This document shows, piece after piece, positions 1 to 6,789 of a DNA stretch of 15,068 nucleotides. The notes under the pieces were generated by a model that made no database searches, was not told where the DNA came from, and was given only the letters and a program-made list of their open reading frames with translations. The translations under genes were made by a program, and so were the position numbers. The DNA is from Mesolinea sp964536465 (GTDB lineage: Bacteria > Chloroflexota > Anaerolineae > Anaerolineales > Anaerolineaceae). The stretch is taken from assembly GCA_964536465.1 (NCBI GenBank), contig CAZHXQ010000044.1, positions 1 through 15,068 of the forward strand. Direction: 5' to 3'. The first letter of the stretch is position 1. Each line of letters starts with the position of its first letter.

Positions 1-75
1 TCTCGGCTCGCAATCCGGAACCAGCTTCTCCCGTCGAGACCTGGCATCCCCATGCTTTTTTATTATAGCAAATCA
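1..75. other. Window edge, no assigned gene
   Basis: I cannot assign a gene here. One plus-strand reading frame stays open from the window edge to a TAG at 66-68, so this could be the last 21 codons of a gene entering from the left. The stretch is too short to recognise a family. The hairpin at 76-105 would then lie between two converging genes and might serve both. Confidence 0.3.
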
Positions 76-105
76 AAAGCCTCCCTGCAAGTACAGGGAG
101 GCTTT
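76..105 (-). terminator. Rho-independent terminator of the sugar ABC operon
   Basis: A perfect 12-bp stem (76-87 pairing with 94-105) with a 6-base loop lies 21 bases past the stop codon of the solute-binding protein gene. Read on the minus strand, the GC-rich stem (CAGGGAGGC core) is followed by TTTTGATTTG, a fair U-tract. The stem also has T's on the plus-strand side (CTTTATTAC), so some bidirectional activity is possible. Confidence 0.78.
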
Positions 106-126
106 ATTACAGTTCTCTTACAAAAC

Positions 127-1497
127 TTACTCGGCAATTTGCTCGAGTTGTTCAGCCAGAATCCTGTTACCAAATTGGTTCAGCTTGTCAAACTCGGTCT
201 GGACGTCCAGGCTCGGGTTGTCGACAACGGCGGCCATGACAACTTCAATCTCGTCACGAACAAAGTCGTATCCAGGCACGGCAGGTTCAAACCAGCCATA
301 CTCCAGGAGGTCCCAGGAGGCCTTGTAGGTCGGGTTGGCAGCCATGTAGTCAGACATCATGTCAGCAACCGACTTGCGCACAGGGAAATAGCCAGAGGCT
401 TCCGCCCACAGTTTCTGAACTTCGGGGCTGGTGTAGTACTTGATGAAGATCCAGGCCGCTAATTCGCGTTCAGGGGTAGATTTGGGGATTGAAACACTCG
501 CGCCATAAACATCTTGTTTGGGGGTGCCAGTGCTGGGTAGAGCGGCTACAGACCAGTCGAAGGCAGCGCCTTCATCAACAGCCTGAGTGTAATAGGGCAA
601 ACCAGAGCTTGAACCAACGGTAAACAGCAGTGTGCCGTTGCCAAAGTCAGACTGATCGCCGTAGTTCTCAGAGACCAGGCGAGCGCAACCATCTTCAAAC
701 AGGTCCTGCAGGAATTCAAATGCAGCCACGGCTGCGGGGCTGTTCAGAGTGTATTCGTTGGCAGTCCCATCATAAATGTCGCCACCGAAAGCATAGGTCC
801 AGGAGGCAAAACGGGAAGTATCAATGCTCAACTGATAGCCCATTGAACCTTCTGCTTTAGCACCACTGAAGGGTTGTTCAGCTGCTTTGCATGCCATTGC
901 GCGGAATTCTTCCGGTGTGGCGGGAGGAGCGTCAAAACCAAGTTCTTTCAGCCAATCCATGTTGTAATACAGAACTTCCATGGAGCGGTTAGGAGCCAGC
1001 CCTAAACGTTGGTTGTCGTACAATGGATAGACATCCTGCTGGAAGAAGGCGTCAATGAAATCATCCTGGTCAGCCTGGGGCATGCCATAATCCGGGTCAT
1101 TGATGACTGTGTTCATATCGAACATGGCATCGGCCAGTTGATAGGTGGCGATTTGATTCTGATAACCAACCACAATGTCAGGAACATCAGGAGTGTTCAG
1201 CAGGGCCAGCATCTTGGTATAGATGTCGCCATAGCCACCGGCATATTCGGCTGTCAGGGTAATACCGTATTCATTTGTGGCATTGAAGTCGTTGATAATC
1301 TTTGCCATCGCCTCTTCACGAGCCGAACCGGTGTGTTGATGCCAAAAGGTAATATTCTTGGCGGGGGTAACAGTCGACCAGTCCACAGCGCCATCAACTA
1401 CAGGCTCTTTGGTTTCAGTCGCTGGAGTGGTGCAGGCACTCAGCACCATTGCTGCAATCATCACAATTGCAATTAAACTAAACAGTTTTCTCTTCAT
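127..1497 (-). CDS. Sugar ABC transporter solute-binding lipoprotein (family 1, UgpB/MalE-like)
   Basis: The 456-residue protein binds a solute, probably a sugar or oligosaccharide, outside the membrane and hands it to the two permeases encoded just upstream. It opens with a lipoprotein signal: a KRK n-region, a hydrophobic stretch and the lipobox LSAC with the modified cysteine at residue 22. A Thr/Pro/Glu-rich linker follows. The mature part shows family-1 landmarks: ITFWHQHTG near residue 50, an FNATNEYGI segment, and near the C-terminus SPEVQKLWAEASGYFPVRKS, the usual membrane-distal signature of sugar-binding members. Length is normal. The ATG at 1495-1497 is supported by GGAGG at 1507-1511 (minus-strand sense). 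The gene is last in its operon, 71 bases after the MalG-like gene, and that gap holds two hairpins. The substrate cannot be told from sequence alone; glycerol-3-phosphate-type ligands are an alternative. Confidence 0.93.
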   Translation of the reverse strand: MKRKLFSLIAIVMIAAMVLSACTTPATETKEPVVDGAVDWSTVTPAKNITFWHQHTGSAREEAMAKIINDFNATNEYGITLTAEYAGGYGDIYTKMLALLNTPDVPDIVVGYQNQIATYQLADAMFDMNTVINDPDYGMPQADQDDFIDAFFQQDVYPLYDNQRLGLAPNRSMEVLYYNMDWLKELGFDAPPATPEEFRAMACKAAEQPFSGAKAEGSMGYQLSIDTSRFASWTYAFGGDIYDGTANEYTLNSPAAVAAFEFLQDLFEDGCARLVSENYGDQSDFGNGTLLFTVGSSSGLPYYTQAVDEGAAFDWSVAALPSTGTPKQDVYGASVSIPKSTPERELAAWIFIKYYTSPEVQKLWAEASGYFPVRKSVADMMSDYMAANPTYKASWDLLEYGWFEPAVPGYDFVRDEIEVVMAAVVDNPSLDVQTEFDKLNQFGNRILAEQLEQIAE

Positions 1498-1520
1498 TAT
1501 TCAAAACCTCCATTTTGAAT
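1498..1520 (-). promoter_or_regulatory. Shine-Dalgarno presented in a hairpin loop
   Basis: Directly before the ATG of the solute-binding protein, an 8-bp perfect inverted repeat (ATTCAAAA / TTTTGAAT, 1499-1506 and 1513-1520) encloses a 6-base loop. On the minus strand the loop reads TGGAGG, so the ribosome binding site is the loop itself. The repeat is seen directly; its effect on translation or mRNA stability is inferred. Confidence 0.6.
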
Positions 1521-1535
1521 CTAATAATTTGATAA

Positions 1536-1549
1536 CGAGAGTCTTCTCG
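1536..1549 (-). repeat. Small hairpin in the permease/binding-protein gap
   Basis: CGAGA and TCTCG (5 bp) are separated by a 4-base loop in the 71-base gap between the MalG-like stop and the solute-binding gene. No U-tract follows, so it is not a terminator. It could be an RNA-processing or stabilising element, but may be chance. Confidence 0.3.
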
Positions 1550-1568
1550 CATCATCCAAAGTATAATC

Positions 1569-2465
1569 CTAACCTTTCAAACCAGTTGTTGCAATCCCTT
1601 GAGTAAACTGTTTTTGGGTCAGGAAATAGATAATCAGGATCGGAATCAACGAGATCACCGCTCCTGCCATCAACAAGTGTGTCTGGGGTCCGGCTTCGTT
1701 AACGAAGGACCACAAGCCGACCATAATCGGCCTCCAGGTATCATTTGTGGTCACCAACAGAGGCCATTGGAATGCGTTCCATGAGCCGGTAAAACCGAAC
1801 AAGAGAACGGTCATGATTGGCGCTTTGCTGATCGGCAATACGATCTGGATCAGGAAGCGCAAATGGTCCGCGCCATCTATACGGGCTGCGTCCCACAGTT
1901 CCTTGGGAATTTGTGCGAAGAACTGCCTCAATAGAAAGATACTGAAGGCATTGGCAATAAACGGTATGGTTAGAGACCAGTATTTATTCAGCCAGGTTCC
2001 ACCTGGAATCGGGAATATGCTTCCCCGGATAAGCAGGTAATTTGGGATCAAAGTAACGGATTCAGGAATCATCATGGTCGCCAGGAACAATCCGAAGAGG
2101 ATATTCTTGCCTTTGAAATCAATTCTACCGAAAGCATATCCAGCCAGGATCGAGGTCATCAACAAGCCTGCCAGGGTTCCTACTGTAATCAAAACACTGT
2201 TGAAAAAGTATTTTGAGAATTTTGCCTGATTCCAGGCTTCAATGTAATTCTCCCACTGGGGCACCTTGGGTAACAACACTCTGGTGATCGTCTCGCCCAA
2301 AGTCATCAGTGAACTGGAGATCATCCAGAAAAAAGGAAAAATAAAAATAATCGCGCCAAAGATCAGGACGGCATAGGTCAGAAGTCTGCCCACAAAATGA
2401 AAACTGGAGCGCTTGGCACGGGTCACTAAAACGACCGGTGGTGGTTTGATCTCTAATTTACCCAT
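1569..2465 (-). CDS. Sugar ABC transporter permease, MalG-like (CUT1)
   Basis: This is the second membrane subunit of the importer, 298 residues, normal for the family. It has six hydrophobic segments: about 28-50, 88-112, 122-144, 164-184, 215-237 and 265-283. The cytoplasmic EAA loop, which docks on the ATPase, reads ELWDAARIDGADHLRFL near residues 189-205, with the invariant Gly at 198. Translation is coupled to the upstream permease: its ATG overlaps that gene's stop by 8 bases (ATGGGTAA), and GAGAGGG lies about 6 bases upstream inside the preceding gene. No ATP-binding subunit is encoded in the window. As in many CUT1 systems, it may be supplied by a shared MsmX/MsmK-type ATPase encoded elsewhere (inference). 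Confidence 0.94.
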   Translation of the reverse strand: MGKLEIKPPPVVLVTRAKRSSFHFVGRLLTYAVLIFGAIIFIFPFFWMISSSLMTLGETITRVLLPKVPQWENYIEAWNQAKFSKYFFNSVLITVGTLAGLLMTSILAGYAFGRIDFKGKNILFGLFLATMMIPESVTLIPNYLLIRGSIFPIPGGTWLNKYWSLTIPFIANAFSIFLLRQFFAQIPKELWDAARIDGADHLRFLIQIVLPISKAPIMTVLLFGFTGSWNAFQWPLLVTTNDTWRPIMVGLWSFVNEAGPQTHLLMAGAVISLIPILIIYFLTQKQFTQGIATTGLKG

Positions 2466-3624
2466 AGAAGACCCTCTCTCCCATCAGTTTATTCTGCGCC
2501 AGGGTCAGGCCAAGTATCACCAGAAACAGGATGATGGCCTGGGCTGTGGCGATGCCATATTGATTGGCTTTGTAAAAGTTATCGAAGATCAACAGGCTGG
2601 TCGTGATCACAGAATCGCCCGCGCTCGGTGTTCGCAAAACATAAATATGGTTGAAGGCTTTGAATGTGCCGATAAAACCAACCAGGGTCAGATAAAATGT
2701 TGTCGGCGAGAGAAGCGGCATGGTAATCAGGCGGAAGATTTGCCCTCTGGTAGCTCCATCGATCTCAGCGGCCTCATAGGTCTCCTTGGGTATATTCCCC
2801 AATCCAGCCAGAAAAATAACCGTGTTATAGCCAACAAACGACCAAATGCCATAGAGCATAATCGATATCAACGCCAGGCTTGGACCAGCCAAAAAGCCAT
2901 CAATATTTAGCCCGAGCAGATTCAGCAGGGGTCTTGGCTCAAAACGCCACTTTTGGGGACTGATGCCAAACCACCCAATAATCATATTGGCGATGGACGT
3001 CTCCCTGAGCGAAAAAATGATCTGGAAGACCACCGCGGTTGTCACCGATGGCGTTACATAGGGCAGGAAGTAGATCATCCTGAAGATATCTTTGCCCACA
3101 ATTTCCTGGTAAAGCAAAAAAGCCAGCATCATTCCCAGCAGCACCTCAGCCGGGACTGTTCCAAGAGCATAGTATAAGGTAACAATCAGAGATTTCAGGA
3201 AACTCTTGTTACCGGACTCGTACATGAACCCCCAGCCAGTCACAAAGATCACCCCGCCGATAATCATAATTACGGCGGCGATCAGTTTGGCAATCTTTTG
3301 GCTTTTATCCAAAGATTTATAGGCATTGCTCCAAACCCAGAAAGCGAGCATGATCAGGGCAAGCCCGGCCAGAGTGATTAAGAGGTTTGTCCAGGTTCCA
3401 AAAATGAGCAGATAATTACTTCCGCCGATAAAGGCTCCTTTGGTCACACGCCAGTTAAACAGACTCATATAAAACGAGTATCCAATAGGGAAAAGACCAA
3501 ATATTAGAATAATGATCAGGGCGGGTAATGTGAACAAATAACCAGTTATCTGTTCCTTGGTTCGCAAACTGCGCAGGGTCGAACCTGATTTAGTTGGCTT
3601 AGTGGTGATCGTCACTTCACTCAA
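2458..3624 (-). CDS. Sugar ABC transporter permease, MalF/UgpA-like, with extra membrane segments
   Basis: This is the first membrane subunit of the importer. The EAA loop (EAAEIDGATRGQIFRLITMPLL, about residues 284-305, Gly at 290) and the closing TM segment are typical. At 388 residues it is longer than the usual 290-310 of UgpA-type partners. The excess is a block at about residues 79-136, between the FIGGSNYLLIF segment and SFLKSLIVTLYYALGTVPAE. It holds two additional hydrophobic stretches (about 81-98 and 110-130) joined by a lysine-rich turn. The start is a TTG at 3622-3624, chosen because AGGAG sits about 6 bases upstream and no ATG lies in frame nearby. It is the first gene of the transporter operon. 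A plausible -10 element lies about 45 bases upstream. Confidence 0.93.
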   Translation of the reverse strand: MSEVTITTKPTKSGSTLRSLRTKEQITGYLFTLPALIIILIFGLFPIGYSFYMSLFNWRVTKGAFIGGSNYLLIFGTWTNLLITLAGLALIMLAFWVWSNAYKSLDKSQKIAKLIAAVIMIIGGVIFVTGWGFMYESGNKSFLKSLIVTLYYALGTVPAEVLLGMMLAFLLYQEIVGKDIFRMIYFLPYVTPSVTTAVVFQIIFSLRETSIANMIIGWFGISPQKWRFEPRPLLNLLGLNIDGFLAGPSLALISIMLYGIWSFVGYNTVIFLAGLGNIPKETYEAAEIDGATRGQIFRLITMPLLSPTTFYLTLVGFIGTFKAFNHIYVLRTPSAGDSVITTSLLIFDNFYKANQYGIATAQAIILFLVILGLTLAQNKLMGERVFYG

Positions 3625-3740
3625 AGAGATCTCCTCTCTTTCTCATCGTATCAACCTTCCAAACTTAGATTATAAACAATAATATCATTTTTGACCTTAA
3701 ATTTTTTAAATTGACAACCCTGATCGCAAAAACCCATTCC
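3625..3740 (-). promoter_or_regulatory. Intergenic region with possible promoter for the ABC operon
   Basis: This 116-base AT-rich gap separates the phytase-like gene from the MalF-like gene. On the minus strand it holds a consensus TATAAT at 3669-3674, but no good -35 hexamer lies 16-18 bases upstream; the best candidates are AGGTCA or GGTCAA. An AT palindrome (AAATT...AATTT) near 3699-3712 could be an operator. I see no clear terminator for the upstream pair here, so partial read-through is possible. Confidence 0.33.
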
Positions 3741-4832
3741 TCATTTAAAAGCCAGGAAGCCAAATATTGATTCTGGAAATGAATCCGTTATCAACAAGAA
3801 GCCCAGATCTTCCAGATTAGCCAGACCTTCCCAGTTACGCGCATCTCCATTGTCGAGCAAACTGAGATACAGCGGTGCTTCGTCCAACAGTTCAATTCTT
3901 TCAGACGTCGACCTGAATTTCACTAAACGTTCTACAGGCTCACTGAGGTGGTGGCTTTCTCCCAGTCCGTATCGTGCAGCCAGGGGGTCTTGTTTGACCG
4001 CCAGGTGACTGTCGCCAGGGAAAAAGTAATTCATCACCCAAAAAATACCCTCCTGATCCATCACAGTAGCATCGGTCAGCCGATAGTTGAGGGCGTCCAT
4101 GGGGATTTCCTGATAATTATTTAGATCCGCATCCAGCCTGATGGCAAAAGGGGCCGGGTTTTGTTTCACGCCGTTTTGCTCATACAAGGCATAAATATAC
4201 TGACCGTCAGTAGTTAAGGCCTCATAGCTGGCATTGCGGCTGCTGTTTTGAACCGGTAATTCGGTCAAACTGGCCCCATCCAAAACGACCGCGTTTATCA
4301 GACTAGCGCTAGTCTTAAGCATGCCTTTCACCACAAAGGCTTTCATCGGGTTCCCGCCGTGAGTTTCAATGGTCAGATAAATGAAATCTCCGATAAAGAC
4401 AAGGGATTCAAAGCCCTCAAAACCGTCTAATTTCTCAGAAAGCCCGCCATCATCGAAGGGAATAAGGCGAACAGTGATATCAATATTTCCCTCTGTGAGG
4501 TATTCAAGCAAATTGTCAGCGCTGACGGCAAATAGCTGCCCCTCACGGTCTCCACTGATACCGTTGGGGTATTGGGGCAATAATATTAACTCCTGTCGGT
4601 ACCAGGCTAATCCGGAATACTCCATTTGAGCTGCGGCGAGTTCCTCGGGCAGTGGAATTTCCACCAGATCATACTCGCTGCCTCGGAACCTAGAGGTGAG
4701 CAGCGCTGTAACATTGCCGTCTTCAGCATTCTCAGGGCGGTCAAGTCTACCCGCAGCATTACAACTACAGGCAGCGAGCAAGAATATTACACCAAAAACC
4801 TGGAGGAAGCGTCGGGAGGATAAATTACTCAT
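3741..4832 (-). CDS. Predicted lipoprotein with phytase-like / esterase-like beta-propeller
   Basis: The 363-residue protein starts with a lipoprotein signal ending in the lipobox LAAC (cysteine 22 from the ATG). The rest resembles the esterase-like-activity-of-phytase beta-propeller family (PF13449-like). Short motifs recur at blade-like spacing: EGFESLVFIGDFIYLTIE, YEALTTDGQYIYALYE, DATVMDQEGIFWVMNYF and WEGLANLEDLGFLLITDS. The E-G/A-F/L signature followed by an acidic strand is typical of that family. The predicted site is the outer face of the membrane, with a possible phosphoester or other ester substrate; no experimentally defined active site can be pointed to. The ATG at 4830-4832 overlaps the upstream nuclease stop by 8 bases (ATGAGTAA). 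An in-frame TTG 24 bases further upstream (4856) would add eight residues but is less attractive. SdiA-regulated or YncE-like propellers are alternatives. Confidence 0.72.
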   Translation of the reverse strand: MSNLSSRRFLQVFGVIFLLAACSCNAAGRLDRPENAEDGNVTALLTSRFRGSEYDLVEIPLPEELAAAQMEYSGLAWYRQELILLPQYPNGISGDREGQLFAVSADNLLEYLTEGNIDITVRLIPFDDGGLSEKLDGFEGFESLVFIGDFIYLTIETHGGNPMKAFVVKGMLKTSASLINAVVLDGASLTELPVQNSSRNASYEALTTDGQYIYALYEQNGVKQNPAPFAIRLDADLNNYQEIPMDALNYRLTDATVMDQEGIFWVMNYFFPGDSHLAVKQDPLAARYGLGESHHLSEPVERLVKFRSTSERIELLDEAPLYLSLLDNGDARNWEGLANLEDLGFLLITDSFPESIFGFLAFK

Positions 4833-6720
4833 AATACGCAAAATCGAAAATTGCAATGATAGGATCGTGGTCGCTGATCTGTTCGGAGGCAGGCAACACC
4901 GAATTAATATGAAGAGGCTTGAACTCGACCAGGTTGTCCATAAATGACTGCGAGAGCAGCATCTGATCCATCACCTGCCCATTGCCCTGGTAAATATAGG
5001 TGAACCATTTCCCGGGAGCGACAGTCTGGAATAAATTTATCAGTTGACTGCCAGCCAAAGTTTGGACCGGCTCACTCCAGGGGAAATCATTCAAGTCTCC
5101 TGCCAGCAGAACTTTTGCCTGTGGATCCCGCTCAAGGATGTCTTTGATAAAACCATTGACGGCTTTAGCCTGAGCTGCTCGCTGAGGCTGGCTCTCGAGC
5201 TCAGGCGGCTGTCTGTCGCCATAAAAAGGACCATCAGGACCTTTAGAGTTGAAATGAACGCCAATCACAAAGAAGTTTTGATCTTTGAACTGGAACTGGG
5301 CGATGATAGGCTTGCGGCTTCTACTGAATGCGGAATTGTTTGGCCAGATCAAGCCTGGATTATGCGTCAACATCAGATTTAAACCCTCTCCACGCAGACC
5401 GACTTCTTGCCCGGCTTTTCCAGCTGGTGCCGAAAGAAATTTTAAACCTCGATCCAACCTAAACAGAATTACCACCCGGATATTTCCGCCCTGCAGACCT
5501 CCATCAGCATTTCTCCGCGGGTCAATGTCAAACCAACGGTAAGCCGGACCTCCTTTGTTGCTGATGGCTTCAATCAGGCAGGTGATGTTCTCAACCGCAC
5601 TTACCACCTCAGAATCCAGGCGCCCGTCATCATCCATCACTTCTTGCAGAACCAGGATGTCAGGTGCACCCAGTTGTTGCGTGATCATGCTGGCAAGGCT
5701 TTCCACCCGCTCTGGAGATTCACGATGACTGAGGTTAAACACATTCAAACTTGCTACCAATATCTGGGAACTCTTTAATTCGGTTAATCCGGGCGTTACG
5801 AAACTCACAAGCGCATTCTGGGGCTGGAAGACAAGTTTTTCGGTTGGATAAATCCGATAGTTACTAAAGTCGTAAGCAAGGATACCGGTGATTGGTTGGG
5901 TGAAGACATCCCCCAACCTGATATCTGGCATGCGGATAAATTTGTCATCCAGAATCAGACGTTCGGGGTTTGGGTCGTCCTCACGCAACAGCAGAACCCC
6001 ATCCGGACTCAACCCGCTGGCGTTTTTCCCCAAATCGGCCAGAACCGCCACTTCGTTATACGAATTAATTGAACTGATCGCGAGAGCATTATTAACCTGC
6101 ACGCGCATACTTTCCAGGCTTTCATAGAAATCCATGCCGTCCTCTTCCGGATCAAATCCGGCATTGTCCCGGCCTACATAGCCCTGCACATCGTTTTCGA
6201 TGACTCGATCGGGTATGGCCCTTCCCCCTTCACCAAGCAGAATTGGCGCTGGCAAGGCATTGTCCCGGCTCAGAATTTCCAAATCTTTCGTGCGCAGGCT
6301 GGTGATGGTTAACGAATTTTCCCCCAGACCGGCAGGGTTGAATTCCCGAACCGTCCCACTCAAAATCATCACCTCGTCGCCCACCCTCACACTGGCAAAA
6401 CTGAGTAAGTCGACATAAATTGCCTCTGAAGTGCTCGGGTCATTGTCCGGCTGTCTGGATTGGAGGTAAAAGCCGCCAGCATCGATGGCGGTTACGATCC
6501 CGCTCACACAACCAACTTCATCTCCCTCAAACGGTGAGCGGTGTCCTGAGCCTTGGACTTGGCTGATGCTTAACTGGTTTTGCTGGTTCAGACAGCCCTT
6601 TTGACCGACATTTTGGCTTGCTGTTGGGATGGCAATGCAGGCCGAAAGCAATATCAGACCAAATAAAATTGCGAAAATCTTTTTGCGCTGCCCATGGGTG
6701 AGTTTGATATCTGCTGTCAT
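4825..6720 (-). CDS. Secreted endonuclease/exonuclease/phosphatase-family nuclease, ExeM/YhcR-like lipoprotein
   Basis: The 631-residue protein is predicted to degrade extracellular nucleic acid. A signal peptide ends in the lipobox LLSAC (cysteine 28). Residues about 50-150 resemble the YhcR-type OB-fold found before secreted nucleases (ISQVQGSGHRSPFEGDEV, then a GIVTAID strand). The C-terminal catalytic domain, about 318-627, is a DNase I-like EEP fold. Its expected metal and catalytic residues are all visible: Asn326 in SLNVFN, Glu360 in LVLQE, His489 in GVHFNS, Asp542 and Asn544 in GDLND, Asp585 in MDQMLLS, and Asp617-His618 in SDHDP. The enzyme should be active on that basis. Start at ATG 6718-6720; no strong Shine-Dalgarno precedes it. 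It forms a coupled pair with the phytase-like lipoprotein and is divergent from the plus-strand operon, with only 69 bases between the start codons. RNA or a phospholipid headgroup could also be substrates. Confidence 0.88.
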   Translation of the reverse strand: MTADIKLTHGQRKKIFAILFGLILLSACIAIPTASQNVGQKGCLNQQNQLSISQVQGSGHRSPFEGDEVGCVSGIVTAIDAGGFYLQSRQPDNDPSTSEAIYVDLLSFASVRVGDEVMILSGTVREFNPAGLGENSLTITSLRTKDLEILSRDNALPAPILLGEGGRAIPDRVIENDVQGYVGRDNAGFDPEEDGMDFYESLESMRVQVNNALAISSINSYNEVAVLADLGKNASGLSPDGVLLLREDDPNPERLILDDKFIRMPDIRLGDVFTQPITGILAYDFSNYRIYPTEKLVFQPQNALVSFVTPGLTELKSSQILVASLNVFNLSHRESPERVESLASMITQQLGAPDILVLQEVMDDDGRLDSEVVSAVENITCLIEAISNKGGPAYRWFDIDPRRNADGGLQGGNIRVVILFRLDRGLKFLSAPAGKAGQEVGLRGEGLNLMLTHNPGLIWPNNSAFSRSRKPIIAQFQFKDQNFFVIGVHFNSKGPDGPFYGDRQPPELESQPQRAAQAKAVNGFIKDILERDPQAKVLLAGDLNDFPWSEPVQTLAGSQLINLFQTVAPGKWFTYIYQGNGQVMDQMLLSQSFMDNLVEFKPLHINSVLPASEQISDHDPIIAIFDFAYYE

Positions 6721-6732
6721 AGCATTTATTTT
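6704..6732 (+). promoter_or_regulatory. Possible promoter of the plus-strand operon
   Basis: TTGATA (6704-6709), a 17-base spacer and TATTTT (6727-6732) make an acceptable sigma-70-like promoter overlapping the start of the divergent nuclease gene. Transcription would begin near 6739, giving a leader of about 50 bases. The -10 is AT-rich but not consensus, so confidence is modest. Confidence 0.35.
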
Positions 6733-6756
6733 ACTTTATCAAGCCAGATTAATTTT

Positions 6757-6779
6757 GGAGGATGCGATTAATGGTTTAG
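6757..6779 (+). promoter_or_regulatory. Strong Shine-Dalgarno driving a 5-codon leader frame
   Basis: GGAGG at 6757-6761 lies 9 bases before an ATG at 6771 and directly abuts another ATG at 6762. Both are in one frame that ends at TAG 6777-6779 (peptide MRLMV at most). The phosphatase-like gene starts at 6790, 10 bases past this stop, and has no ribosome binding site of its own at normal distance. Reinitiation after the mini-frame is a simple explanation, but unproven. Confidence 0.35.
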
Positions 6780-6789
6780 AATCTATGGC

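Noticed and set aside
4833..4856. Upstream TTG as the start of the phytase-like lipoprotein
   Set aside because: The ATG at 4830-4832 gives a tighter signal peptide and the same 8-base overlap seen in two other gene pairs. The TTG would add eight residues and has no better ribosome binding site.
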